Below are positions 39,501 through 47,268 of a stretch of DNA of 64,000 nt, in pieces. How positions within the stretch are numbered: position 1 is the first letter of the stretch; each line of letters opens with the position of its first letter. Source of the DNA: Oleisolibacter albus (lineage in GTDB: Bacteria > Pseudomonadota > Alphaproteobacteria > Azospirillales > Azospirillaceae); contig NZ_QGNJ01000006.1 in assembly GCF_003336875.1 (NCBI RefSeq), forward strand, positions 124,001 to 188,000, given 5' to 3'. The position numbers and the translations under genes were made by a program. Below the pieces are notes generated by a model that saw only the letters and a list, made by a program, of their open reading frames with translations, was not told the origin of the DNA and searched no databases.

Positions 39501-42100
39501 GTGTCCTGGGCGGCGCGGGTGAGGATCAGCACACCGTCGGCATCATCCCCGATGCCGATCGGCGTCTCGCCGTCGATGGCACGCAGGCGGAAGCTGCCTT
39601 GGCCGGCGATGTTCCCGTTGCCGCTGAGATCGATGCTGCCGGCCCGCAGGGTGATGTCGCCGCTGGCGTCGCTCCCCAGGGCGCTGTCGGCGGTCAGGAC
39701 GATGCCCTTGCCCCCGGCCAGCCCTGCCCGGCCGGTCAGGGTGATGGCACCGCCGCCGGTCGACTGCACCGTCGCCCCATCGGCCAGACGGATGCCGTCA
39801 TAACCGAAATCACCGCCATTCCCGGTGATGCTGATGCTGCCGAACTCCGTGGAGATCCCGGCACCGTTCAGGCGGACACCGGCGACCGAGCTGCCGCCCA
39901 TGTCGCCGCCGGTGCCATCGAGGGTGACAGTGCCGTAGCCGCTGGTCAGCAGCCGGCTGCCGGCCCCCATGGAGATGCCGCTTTCGCCGCCCGCGAGGGC
40001 GTTGCCGACGCTGGCACGACCGGTCAGACGGATATCGCCGCCGCCGGCATCGAGGGTGACAGTGCCATCGAGGCGGATGCCGCCATTCTGCTCGCCGCCC
40101 ACGGCACCGCCGCCGGTATTGGCCGACAGGTCGATGGACCCGCCGGAGGTGGTGATGGAACTGCCGGTCCGCAGCACCACGGTGGCGCCCGCCGCCAGTT
40201 CCACCAGACCGGCGGAGGTCACCGCCCCGTCCACCTCGATCCGGCCGGATGTGCCGTTGACGACGATCTGGGTGTTGCCGGTGAAGGCGGCATCGCCGAC
40301 CCGCACCCTGTTGTTGCCATTGGCCGCGCCGATCCACACGCTGGCCAGGGTGGCATCCAGCGCATCGAGATCGGATTGCCCCAGGTGGAAATCGCCGAAT
40401 GCCACGTCGCCGATGCCCATATCGGCGTCGAGATCCTCGGCGGACAGGAACAGGCCGCCGATGCCGCGGATATGACCACCGGCGAAATCCACGTCCGATG
40501 CCGTGATGGTGATGTTGGCATAGACATCCGTCATGCCGAGCTGGGCGCCATCGCTCAGCGCCACACCGGTGCCATCGCCGTTGCCGCGGCCCGTCAGCGT
40601 GATCCCGCCACTGCTGGTGGTCTGAACGGCGGTGCCGCTGCCCTCGATCAAGATGCCGTGGCTGATGCCGTCGGCGTTCAGACCGGCGCCAGTCAGCGTG
40701 ATGCTGCCGCTGGAGGTCACCAGCTGGCTGCCGCCGCGCAGCCAGACGCCATGGCCGCCATCGGCGACCGGGCTTGTCTCCACGCCCTCGCCGTTCAGGG
40801 TGATGGCGCCCGCACCGGAGGAGATGGTGGTGCCGGACAGGATGATCCCGGCCCCGGCTTCGCGGTCGTCCGGGGTGTCGGCGGAGCGCCCGCGGGCGGC
40901 GCCATTGCTGCGCAGATCATCCCGGTTGTCGGCGGAGACGGTGCCTGCCAGGATGACCTCCCCCCCGTTGGAGGTGAGCTGAGAGTCCGTCAGCCGGATG
41001 CCGCCGCCGCTGGCCACCTGATTGCTGGCCAGCACGATGGCCCCGCCCTGGGTGGTCAGGCTGGCGCTGCCGGCGCTGATCGTGCCGCCGGCTTCGAGCT
41101 GGATATCGCCGGACGCGGTCTCGATGGTGCCGCCCAGGGTGACGGCGCCACCGGTCTTGACCGAGACGCCGCCGCTGGCGCTGCCGGCGGCACCGGCGCT
41201 GACGCTGTTGGCGATCTGGACGTCGACCTCGTCCCCGCCCTCGATGATGATGCGGCCGCCGATGTCGCTGGCGGATCTGGCCTCGATGATGCCGGAGGTG
41301 TTGATGGAGCCGGCCATGGCGTCGCGGGCGCCGCGGGCCGTCATCAACACGGTGCCGCCATCGGCACGCAGCGTGCCCGTGTTCAGGACCGTGCCGGCCA
41401 GCTGCGCATCCTGGACCTGGAACCGCAGCAGACCGTCACCATTGACGTCCAGGGTGAAGAGGTGCTGACCGCCGGCCAGGGTCACGGCGCTCAGCTGCGC
41501 CTCGATCAGGCCGGAATTCTCCACCGTGGCGGCGGCCAGGGCGGCGAAGCCGCCATCGTTCACGCGGATGATGCCGGCATTGACCACGCCGGCCCCGACA
41601 ACGGTGCTGGGCGTGTTGAAGGAGACCGGGCCGCTGGCGAAGCTGGACATGTCCACATCGGTGGTCGTGGCCAGGAAGCCGGCGGTGTTGATCCGGGCAT
41701 CGGCGCCGATCAGCACGCCGGCATCGTTCAGCAGCACCACCTGGCCGTTGGCCGTCAGCGTGCCGTTGAAGGTGGTCGCGGTCCCGCTGCCATGGACACG
41801 GTTGACCAGCAGCGCGTCGGCGCTGGGCTGGCTGACCTGCACGGTGTGGGCGGCATCGGTGTCGAAGGAGGTCCAGTTCACCAGGGCGCGCTGGCTGGTC
41901 TGGTCGATCCGGGTCAGGGTGGCATCACGGCTGACGCTGACCGTGCCCGAGGCGACGGATTCGCCCGTCGGTCCCTGGGCCAGGGCGGGGCCGGCCAGGG
42001 CCACCAGACTGGTGCCGGACAGCAGGGCCAGCAGGCGCCGGGCCGCACGGGCGGAGGCGGGCCGCGGACCGGTCTGGATCAGGCGTCGAGTACCGCTCAC
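36548..42100 (-). CDS. TpsA-type filamentous haemagglutinin-like protein with MBG repeats
   Basis: 1850 residues. Signal peptide (ARRLLALLSGTSLVALAGPA), then a TPS secretion domain (about 45-280: TRIDQTSQRALVNWTSFDT, NGQVVLLNDAGVLIGADARI). A long right-handed beta-helix follows, with repeated G-x-I/V-x-L-x-A-G-x strands such as AGGDITLRGRGG. The last quarter has four MBG-type domains starting ALTIRANDARRTYGAANPTF; two are identical. It ends in a Pro-rich tail (PGSAPGQATPDPGATPPAG). It should be exported by the TpsB gene 12 bp upstream in the same operon. It has the size of a large adhesin/exoprotein, but no toxin C-terminus is seen, so adhesion or matrix formation is more likely than contact-dependent inhibition. 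Confidence 0.9.
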   Translation of the reverse strand: MSGTRRLIQTGPRPASARAARRLLALLSGTSLVALAGPALAQGPTGESVASGTVSVSRDATLTRIDQTSQRALVNWTSFDTDAAHTVQVSQPSADALLVNRVHGSGTATTFNGTLTANGQVVLLNDAGVLIGADARINTAGFLATTTDVDMSSFASGPVSFNTPSTVVGAGVVNAGIIRVNDGGFAALAAATVENSGLIEAQLSAVTLAGGQHLFTLDVNGDGLLRFQVQDAQLAGTVLNTGTLRADGGTVLMTARGARDAMAGSINTSGIIEARSASDIGGRIIIEGGDEVDVQIANSVSAGAAGSASGGVSVKTGGAVTLGGTIETASGDIQLEAGGTISAGSASLTTQGGAIVLASNQVASGGGIRLTDSQLTSNGGEVILAGTVSADNRDDLRSNGAARGRSADTPDDREAGAGIILSGTTISSGAGAITLNGEGVETSPVADGGHGVWLRGGSQLVTSSGSITLTGAGLNADGISHGILIEGSGTAVQTTSSGGITLTGRGNGDGTGVALSDGAQLGMTDVYANITITASDVDFAGGHIRGIGGLFLSAEDLDADMGIGDVAFGDFHLGQSDLDALDATLASVWIGAANGNNRVRVGDAAFTGNTQIVVNGTSGRIEVDGAVTSAGLVELAAGATVVLRTGSSITTSGGSIDLSANTGGGAVGGEQNGGIRLDGTVTLDAGGGDIRLTGRASVGNALAGGESGISMGAGSRLLTSGYGTVTLDGTGGDMGGSSVAGVRLNGAGISTEFGSISITGNGGDFGYDGIRLADGATVQSTGGGAITLTGRAGLAGGKGIVLTADSALGSDASGDITLRAGSIDLSGNGNIAGQGSFRLRAIDGETPIGIGDDADGVLILTRAAQDTLKQGFDQIVIGSTDGPGRVTITDGAFKDDLRVEAGAGIEVTGSLTGAGDVHLKAGTDIAVDGGVITSQGGDITLQARAFGSDDPDDGTSGAILVANGASILSNGGDIALVGGSGGSDYARAGGMGPTNGRGVLVSGSTLDAAGGDITLRGRGGVLGNTSIGVELAGATLMTGDAGEISVRGVAGFSEGTTISGLHIADGSLLRTAAGRITLAGWADSGGFGQTGISFGPDGASPTRIYSTGGGRILLRVPKRNGRITNLTAAGGGTPIIGGDGAVTYASPIEIAADQMVLGSGFSVRSSDSVTVRPYSGGYDIDLGSETDDQANTLELSADELALLGLSTPVLRIGAPSGDSPDGTGAVLISRSLEFRDGLDLALAGDSIEQDAGTVLSVDRLSVDGWDHISLTGANRLSILESIRSRGDIDLRSSGGDLSVAGTVASADGAVTLAVSGGDLRLSGDADIISGGGDVVLATDRAFVADASSAVSASGRTILYADSRRGTTLGPVSGQVILGRTFAGNPPGTVTETGNLIFYANGVVLTLTADDLIRLYGQNNPAFTYSISGFVDGDDVANTLSGTPLFTTLATAGSGVGSYAITLAAGTLANSKGYIFNFQPGTLTIDPAALTIRANDARRTYGAANPTFTASYEGLVNGDTASVVSGLQLGSTATAGSGVGRYVISAGGASAANYAISYVDGALTIDPAALTIRANDARRTYGAANPTFTASYEGLVNGDTASVVSGLQLGSTATAGSGVGRYVISAGGASAANYAISYVDGALTIDPAALTIRANDARRTYGAANPTFTASYEGLVNGDTASVVSGLSFATGATTQSPAGAYAITPFGGVAQNYTITYVPGLLTVEANGAALPGGVAPVTVLNAVIAPPPPIPGTPGSAPGQATPDPGATPPAGVTPAATPGGTGDSVVAALSNTGSPSASVPVSGTLAAVESAPRVIIPGLLFQQPVAPPPARDGTPGLDEGYPGLGRGW
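37042..37618 (-). repeat. 240-bp tandem repeat encoding MBG domains
   Basis: From about 37042 the sequence equals itself 240 bp further on, base for base, to about 37378, giving some 2.4 copies of an 80-codon unit ending near 37618 (the last copy differs at 37619). Perfect identity at the DNA level implies recent duplication or gene conversion, and the copy number may vary between strains. Confidence 0.9.
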
Positions 42101-42112
42101 GTCAGCCCCCGT

Positions 42113-43855
42113 TCAGAACTGGATGGAGAGTTCGAGGAAATAGCGGGTGCCGGGATCGGCCAGGCCGGGCAGCGGCAGGCTGTCCAGCGGTTCCGCCACC
42201 TCGGCGGTCAGGCTGATGCCGGCGGGCAGGCCCAGACGCACGCCGCCGCCGGCCGAGGCCAGCTTGGCATCCAGCGCCACCGAGCCCCAGACCCGCGCCC
42301 AGTCGGTGAAGGCGTAAACGGTGGTGCTGCGCAGCACCGGCCAGTCGATCACCGGGGCGTAGCGCAGCTCCGCCGACAGGCCCAGCCCCTTGGGGCCGGC
42401 CAGATCGCCGGCATTGTAGCCGCGGCCGAAACGGCTGCCGCCGGCCGAGAATTCCTCCCCCGCCACCAGCGTGTCGCGGCTGTACTGGCCGGCGGCCTCC
42501 AGCACCAGCAGCAGACCGTCGGCCAGCCGCGTCGTCTGTTCGATCTCCGCCGTCAGCTTGGTGAAGCCCGGCCCGGCGCCCGGGCGCGAGGTCGGGTCGG
42601 CCGTCCGGTCCTTGCGGATGCGGCCGTCGCTGGCATCGAGGATGTCCAGCCCCTGGACGATGCCGGCCGACAGGTAGACGCCGCCGAGGGGCAGCGTGGC
42701 ATCGGCGTAGGTCAGCCTGGCATCGACGCTGCGCCAGCGGTCCAGCGTGTAGGGGCTGTTGAGGATATCGACCTTGGCCCGGCTGACGGACCAGCCCGCC
42801 TCCAGCGACAGGTTGCGCTGGCGCGCGCGCAGCAGCGGATAGGCATAGCGCTGGCCGACGCTGCTGCTGCGGGTGCTGACGGCGAAGGGCTTCAGCGAGG
42901 CGCCGGGCGCCCCCTTGGCATAGGACGCCGTGGTGGTCAGCGCATCGCCGTCCGGCGTCAAGGGCTGGAGGTAGCGGGCATTCAGCGCCCGCTGCTCGTC
43001 ATTGGTCGGGGTGCCGGACAGGGTCAGGCCCAGCTGTTCGCCCAGACCGGCCAGATCGTTGCCGGCCAGATCCACATAGGCGGTCCAGGGGCCGGCATAG
43101 CGGCTGTTGCGGTTGCCGAGGCCGGCCACGCCGGCGAAATCGGTCTGGCGCGTCTCCACCAGCAGCTCGGCCGCGCCGAACTGCTCCCCCGGCCGCAACA
43201 GGCCGGACAGGGCGATGCCCGGCAGATCGTCGGCCAGCAGCAGGCCGCGCTCCACCGGCTCCACCCGCGCCGGCCGGCCGGACAAGGCCGGGGCCAGCCG
43301 CGCCTCGATACGGCCGCGCATGTCGGGAGAGACACCATCCACGGCCACGCGGGAGATGAACCCCTCGATGACCTGGATGCGCAGCGTGCCGTCGGCCAGT
43401 TCCTGCGCCGGGACGAAGGCCCGGCTGAGCACATAGCCCAGGGCCAGATAGCGGGCCTGGATGGCGTCGGCCAGGGCCGTCACCTCCGACAGGGTCACGG
43501 GCCGGCCCAGCAGCGGCTGGATCAGCGGATCATAGAAGTCCGGCCCGACGACGGTGGCCCCGTCGACGACGATGCGGGCCAGCGTGAATTTCAGCTCCGG
43601 CCCCGTGCGCCCGGGCGCCTTGCGCTGGGTCGGGATGGAGAATTGCAGCTTGGCCTCGGGCGGGCGGGTCTGCTGCAGGGGTGCCGGCAGCGTGGACCGC
43701 CCCGGCTCCACGGCACCGGGCAACCGCTCGGGCACGGGCTGCGCCGGCAGGGATTGGGCCGCTGCGCCTGCCGGTGCGACTGCGGGCAGCGACAGCAAAG
43801 CCATGGCGCTGCCGGCCAGCAAAACCCGCATGAGCGGCCGGCGGTGCGCAGACAT
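42113..43855 (-). CDS. TpsB-type (FhaC/ShlB) outer-membrane transporter
   Basis: 580 residues from the ATG at 43855; a longer frame to 43903 is less likely because the signal sequence MRVLLAGSAMALLSLPAVAP would then be internal. POTRA-like part: LKFTLARIVVDGATVVGPDF, then LADAIQARYLALGYVLSRAF and PAQELADGTLRIQVIEGFIS, the typical TpsB POTRA text. The C-terminal half is amphipathic beta-strands ending in LELSIQF with the final Phe of outer-membrane barrels. It secretes the TpsA protein encoded just downstream. The order tpsB-tpsA-CHAT-FecR-like-GIY-YIG, with overlaps or gaps below 15 bp, indicates one operon. The 275-bp upstream gap is AT-rich near 43905-43950 and probably carries the promoter. 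Confidence 0.92.
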   Translation of the reverse strand: MSAHRRPLMRVLLAGSAMALLSLPAVAPAGAAAQSLPAQPVPERLPGAVEPGRSTLPAPLQQTRPPEAKLQFSIPTQRKAPGRTGPELKFTLARIVVDGATVVGPDFYDPLIQPLLGRPVTLSEVTALADAIQARYLALGYVLSRAFVPAQELADGTLRIQVIEGFISRVAVDGVSPDMRGRIEARLAPALSGRPARVEPVERGLLLADDLPGIALSGLLRPGEQFGAAELLVETRQTDFAGVAGLGNRNSRYAGPWTAYVDLAGNDLAGLGEQLGLTLSGTPTNDEQRALNARYLQPLTPDGDALTTTASYAKGAPGASLKPFAVSTRSSSVGQRYAYPLLRARQRNLSLEAGWSVSRAKVDILNSPYTLDRWRSVDARLTYADATLPLGGVYLSAGIVQGLDILDASDGRIRKDRTADPTSRPGAGPGFTKLTAEIEQTTRLADGLLLVLEAAGQYSRDTLVAGEEFSAGGSRFGRGYNAGDLAGPKGLGLSAELRYAPVIDWPVLRSTTVYAFTDWARVWGSVALDAKLASAGGGVRLGLPAGISLTAEVAEPLDSLPLPGLADPGTRYFLELSIQF

Positions 43856-44130
43856 CCGGGGCAGACCGCCGGAGCGGCAGCAAACCGCCCTATCCTTAAA
43901 CACCCAAGACCCCCAATATCCCGTACTAAATATAAAGTGCGATATACACAGCCCTTCCCAGGCGGAGAAGGCATCGGACCGAAATATTCAACCCGCGTTG
44001 AAGTTCGACCGCCGAATGAATAGGCATGCTTATCCCGTGGCGCCGAGCTGGGCTAAGGTCCGCCCGCTTTCGGCCCGGACCGGGGAGACTCCGGCCCTGG
44101 TCCGGCCGCCGGAGCCGCCACCGAGGGGGG

Positions 44131-46098
44131 ATGGGCAGTACCGTGCGTGCGGTGAGACTGAAAGCGTGGGTCCTCGGCGCGGCCCTGGTCCTGGCGGCAA
44201 CCCTGGGGCCGATCGCCATGGGACGGTTCCTGCCGTTCCTCAACGCCTTCGAGACCTGGGTCGCCGATTACCGCATCGCCACGCTGCGGCCACCCGCGCC
44301 GCAGCACCCCGATATCGTGTTCGTGGCCCTGACCGAGGAGACGTTGGCCCGCTTTCCCTACCGGTCGCCGGTGGACCGGGCCTTCCTGGCCGGGTTGCTC
44401 GGCACGCTGGAACAGCGGGACATCCGCGCCCTGTTCCTGGACGTACTGCTGGACAGCCCGACCGAACCGGACAAGGACGCGGCGCTGAAGCGGGTGCTGG
44501 CCGGGCTGACGGTTCCGACCGTGGTCAGCTATGGCGACGAGGCCGAGGGGCTGACCCCGAAGCAGGCCGCCTTTCTGCGGGATTATGTGCCGGCGCCGTT
44601 GCGGGCCGCGGCCAATCTCAACAAGGATCCCTATGACGGCACGGTGCGCCTGCTGTTCCCGGCCAAGCGGCTGGCCGACGGGACCCTGTTGCCGGCGGTG
44701 GCCCCCGCGCTGCTGGCCAAGCTGGGCCGCCCCGTCGTCCCGCCCGAGGACCTGCCCATCGCCTGGCGCGGCCAGCCCGACGCCAGGACCCCGCCCTTCC
44801 GCCAGTTCCCGGCGCATGCCGTGCCGCTGCTGCCGGCCGCCTGGTTCAAGGACAAGATCGTCATCGTCGGGGCCGACCTGACCGACACCGACCGGCACGC
44901 CACCCCCTTCCGCGCCGCCTTCCCCGGGCTGGAGGGCAGCATTCCCGGTGCCCTGGTCCATGCCCACGCCCTGGCCCAGCTGCTGGACGGCCAGGACCCG
45001 CCGGCGCAGGGGCCGGGCGTGCTGCTGGCGGCGACGCTGCTGGCCGCCCTGGCCGGTCTGCTGCTGGGCCGGCTGGAGGTGGGGGTGTGGCTGCGCCTGC
45101 TGATCGGCCTGACCGTCATCGCCGGCATCTGGGTGGCCGCCTTCGCCCTGTTCCGTTACCAGGACGTGATGGCGCCGGTCATCGCCCCGTCCCTGGCACT
45201 GGCCATGGCCTCGTGGATGGCCGACCTCTACAGCCGCCGGCAGGAGCGCGAGCAGAAGAAGTTCATCCAGGCCGCCTTCAGCAAATATCTGTCGCCGGTG
45301 CTGCTGGACGACATCCTGAAGGACCCGAGCAAGCTGCAACTCGACCCGAAGCGGCGCGAGCTGAGCTACATCTTCACCGACGTGGCCGGGTTCACCACCA
45401 TCTCCGAGAGCATGGACGCGCTGAGCCTGGCCGACGTGATGAACCGCTATCTCGACGGCATGGTGACCATCGTCTTCCGCCATGGCGGAACGGTGGACAA
45501 GTTCATCGGCGACGCCGTCTTCGCCCTGTTCAACGCTCCGCGCGACCAGGAGGACCATGCCCGGCGCGCCGCCCTGTGCGCGCTGGAGCTGGATGCCTTC
45601 GCCCAATCCTTCCTGCAGGCCGAGCAGGCCGCCGGCCGCGCCTTCGGCATCACCCGCATCGGCGTGCATACAGGGCCGGCCAGTGTCGGCAATTTCGGCG
45701 CCGAGGCCCGGTTCGAGTACACGGCCCTGGGCGATTCGGTGAACACGGCGGCGCGGCTGGAAGGGCTGAACAAGTATTTCGGCACGCGCATCGCCCTGAG
45801 CGGCGCCACCCTGGCCCGGGCCGGGGAACTGGCGCACCGGCCCATCGGCCAGATCGTGCTGAAAGGCAAGACCGAGCCGATCCCCGTGCATGAGCCGCTG
45901 ACCGCCGGGCAGGCGGACAGCGGCTTCGTCCAGCGCTACCGCCTTGCCTATGACGCCATGGCCGCCGGCGAGACGCAGGCGCTGGCGCTGTTCGAGCGGC
46001 TGGCCCAGGACCGGCCGGAGGACGGCCCGACCCGCCTGCATCTGGACCGGCTGTACCGCGGCGAGCTGGGCGACCGGGTCATCATGGCCGAGAAATAG
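44131..46098 (+). CDS. CHASE2-domain class III adenylate cyclase
   Basis: 655 residues. An N-terminal membrane helix, a periplasmic CHASE2 sensor (HPDIVFVALTEETLARFPYR to about 290, with FKDKIVIVGADLTDTDRH), three further membrane helices, then a cytosolic cyclase. The catalytic Asp pair appears in YIFTDVAGFTTISESM and KFIGDAVFALFNAP. The substrate Lys of DKFIGD and the Thr of EYTALGDSVNTAARLEG point to ATP rather than GTP. The ATG at 44131 follows GAGGGGGG; upstream in-frame extension back to 44026 has no ribosome site. It is divergent from tpsB, so cAMP signalling by a periplasmic cue and the secretion operon are probably linked. Confidence 0.9.
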   Translation: MGSTVRAVRLKAWVLGAALVLAATLGPIAMGRFLPFLNAFETWVADYRIATLRPPAPQHPDIVFVALTEETLARFPYRSPVDRAFLAGLLGTLEQRDIRALFLDVLLDSPTEPDKDAALKRVLAGLTVPTVVSYGDEAEGLTPKQAAFLRDYVPAPLRAAANLNKDPYDGTVRLLFPAKRLADGTLLPAVAPALLAKLGRPVVPPEDLPIAWRGQPDARTPPFRQFPAHAVPLLPAAWFKDKIVIVGADLTDTDRHATPFRAAFPGLEGSIPGALVHAHALAQLLDGQDPPAQGPGVLLAATLLAALAGLLLGRLEVGVWLRLLIGLTVIAGIWVAAFALFRYQDVMAPVIAPSLALAMASWMADLYSRRQEREQKKFIQAAFSKYLSPVLLDDILKDPSKLQLDPKRRELSYIFTDVAGFTTISESMDALSLADVMNRYLDGMVTIVFRHGGTVDKFIGDAVFALFNAPRDQEDHARRAALCALELDAFAQSFLQAEQAAGRAFGITRIGVHTGPASVGNFGAEARFEYTALGDSVNTAARLEGLNKYFGTRIALSGATLARAGELAHRPIGQIVLKGKTEPIPVHEPLTAGQADSGFVQRYRLAYDAMAAGETQALALFERLAQDRPEDGPTRLHLDRLYRGELGDRVIMAEK

Positions 46099-46114
46099 GG
46101 CCGGCCACGGCGCT

Positions 46115-46152
46115 CCGGATCAGCCCGCCCGGATCAGCGGGTCCGGATCAGC
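46115..46152. repeat. Three 14-bp tandem repeats at a convergent junction
   Basis: CCGGATCAGC recurs at 46115, 46129 and 46143, spaced exactly 14 bp. They lie between the cyclase stop and the stop of the convergent LuxR-type gene, the third copy covering that stop codon. A replication-slippage product is likely. Confidence 0.75.
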
Positions 46153-46840
46153 CGGCGCGAACCGCCGTCGAGGGTTCCGCCACGCCCTGGTCCCCGGCAA
46201 AGCCATTGTTCAGCGCCCAGATGGCCGCCTGCGTGCGGTTGGAGGCGTTGATCTTGCGCAGCAGGCTCTTCAGGTGGACCTTGACCGTGGCCTCGGTGAT
46301 GTTCAGCTGGTTGGCGATCATCTTGTTGCTGTCGCCGGACAGAAGATGGCGCAGGATCTGCACCTCGCGCTGGGACAGTCCCTTGCGGGCGCCCGAGGGC
46401 ACGGGGCTATCGTTGCGGCCGGCCCGCCCGCTGATCAGAAGCGCCGCCAGATGGCTGGGGAACACCTTTTCCCCCAGCATGACCAGCCGCAGCGACTGGA
46501 TCAGCGCATCGGACGACAGGTCCTTGACCAGATAGGCGTCGGCCCCGGCCTCCAGCACCAAGGACAGACGCTCGGGGCAGAGATCGCCGGTCAGCACCAC
46601 CATGGGGGCGCCACCCAGCAACTGCCGCAGCCGGCGCATGCTGTCGGCCTCGTCCGGACCGCCGCCGGCCGGGTCGAGGATCACCATCTGGGGCTGGGTC
46701 CCCTGCTGCACCAGGGTGATGGCGTCCCTGAGCCCGGAGGGCTCGGCCACCACCAGAAAGGGTGATTCTTCCAGCAGCCGCTTCAATCCCTCGCGAAACA
46801 GCTTGTTGGGATCAATCAGGAAGACCTTGACCGCATCCAT
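46148..46840 (-). CDS. NarL/FixJ-type response regulator (LuxR HTH)
   Basis: 230 residues. Receiver domain with VKVFLIDPNKLFREGLKRLL, the phospho-accepting Asp in PQMVILDPAGG, Thr in MVVLTGDLC and Lys in YLVKDLS. One acidic residue usually seen as DD near the start is only partly kept (LIDPN). The output is a clear LuxR-type HTH: LSQREVQILRHLLSGDSNKM then TEATVKVHLKSLLRKINASN. The ATG at 46840 is chosen because it opens the conserved receiver. No histidine kinase is adjacent; the hybrid kinase at 48943-51108 is the nearest, but has its own receiver. Target genes are unknown. Confidence 0.93.
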   Translation of the reverse strand: MDAVKVFLIDPNKLFREGLKRLLEESPFLVVAEPSGLRDAITLVQQGTQPQMVILDPAGGGPDEADSMRRLRQLLGGAPMVVLTGDLCPERLSLVLEAGADAYLVKDLSSDALIQSLRLVMLGEKVFPSHLAALLISGRAGRNDSPVPSGARKGLSQREVQILRHLLSGDSNKMIANQLNITEATVKVHLKSLLRKINASNRTQAAIWALNNGFAGDQGVAEPSTAVRAG

Positions 46841-47268
46841 CTTCAACACCCCCCTATCCGGTCTGGCTGTCCGGCCCGTTTCCCCGCGGCGACCGGCCGG
46901 CCCGGCAGTCGCCATAGTGACCGGATTTTGCCGGCAGGGGGTCAACGCCGATGGGAGGTGCGCCCCTTCTTTGGAGAGGGCGCCGCCCCCCCCGATCAGA
47001 CCGATCTTTCGGTGCGCGCGGTGGGCATCGCCGCATGGCTGCTGCGCGACCGGGAGACGGGGCTTGTCCCCCGGCGGCGGACACGGCATATCAAAGGCCA
47101 GAAAGTCGCACCTGGACCCTGCGCCGTATGCGGCCGCCGACGTTCCGGCGCATTTCGCTCCCGGGTCCGCATCCTGCGCCGGGGAATGTCCGCCGGGTTG
47201 ACCGGTCCGTGACCCGCCGCCCCAGGGTGGCCGGGACGGACGGCCCGGCCTGGTCCAGAGTGGTTTCC
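46841..47268. other. 428-bp non-coding gap, long leader of the DEAD-box gene
   Basis: The open frame of the DEAD-box gene continues in-frame through this gap but lacks conserved protein text, so I read it as promoter and untranslated leader. GC-rich arms (GCGCCC near 46960, GGGCGC near 46980) could fold. Cold-inducible helicase genes often have long structured leaders; this is only a suggestion. Confidence 0.4.

Noticed and set aside
38300-44023. A 1907-codon open frame on the plus strand, antisense to the TpsA and TpsB genes
   Set aside because: Its Gly/Ala/Arg/His-rich translation is what GC-rich antisense frames give. The minus strand encodes recognisable TpsA and TpsB domains.
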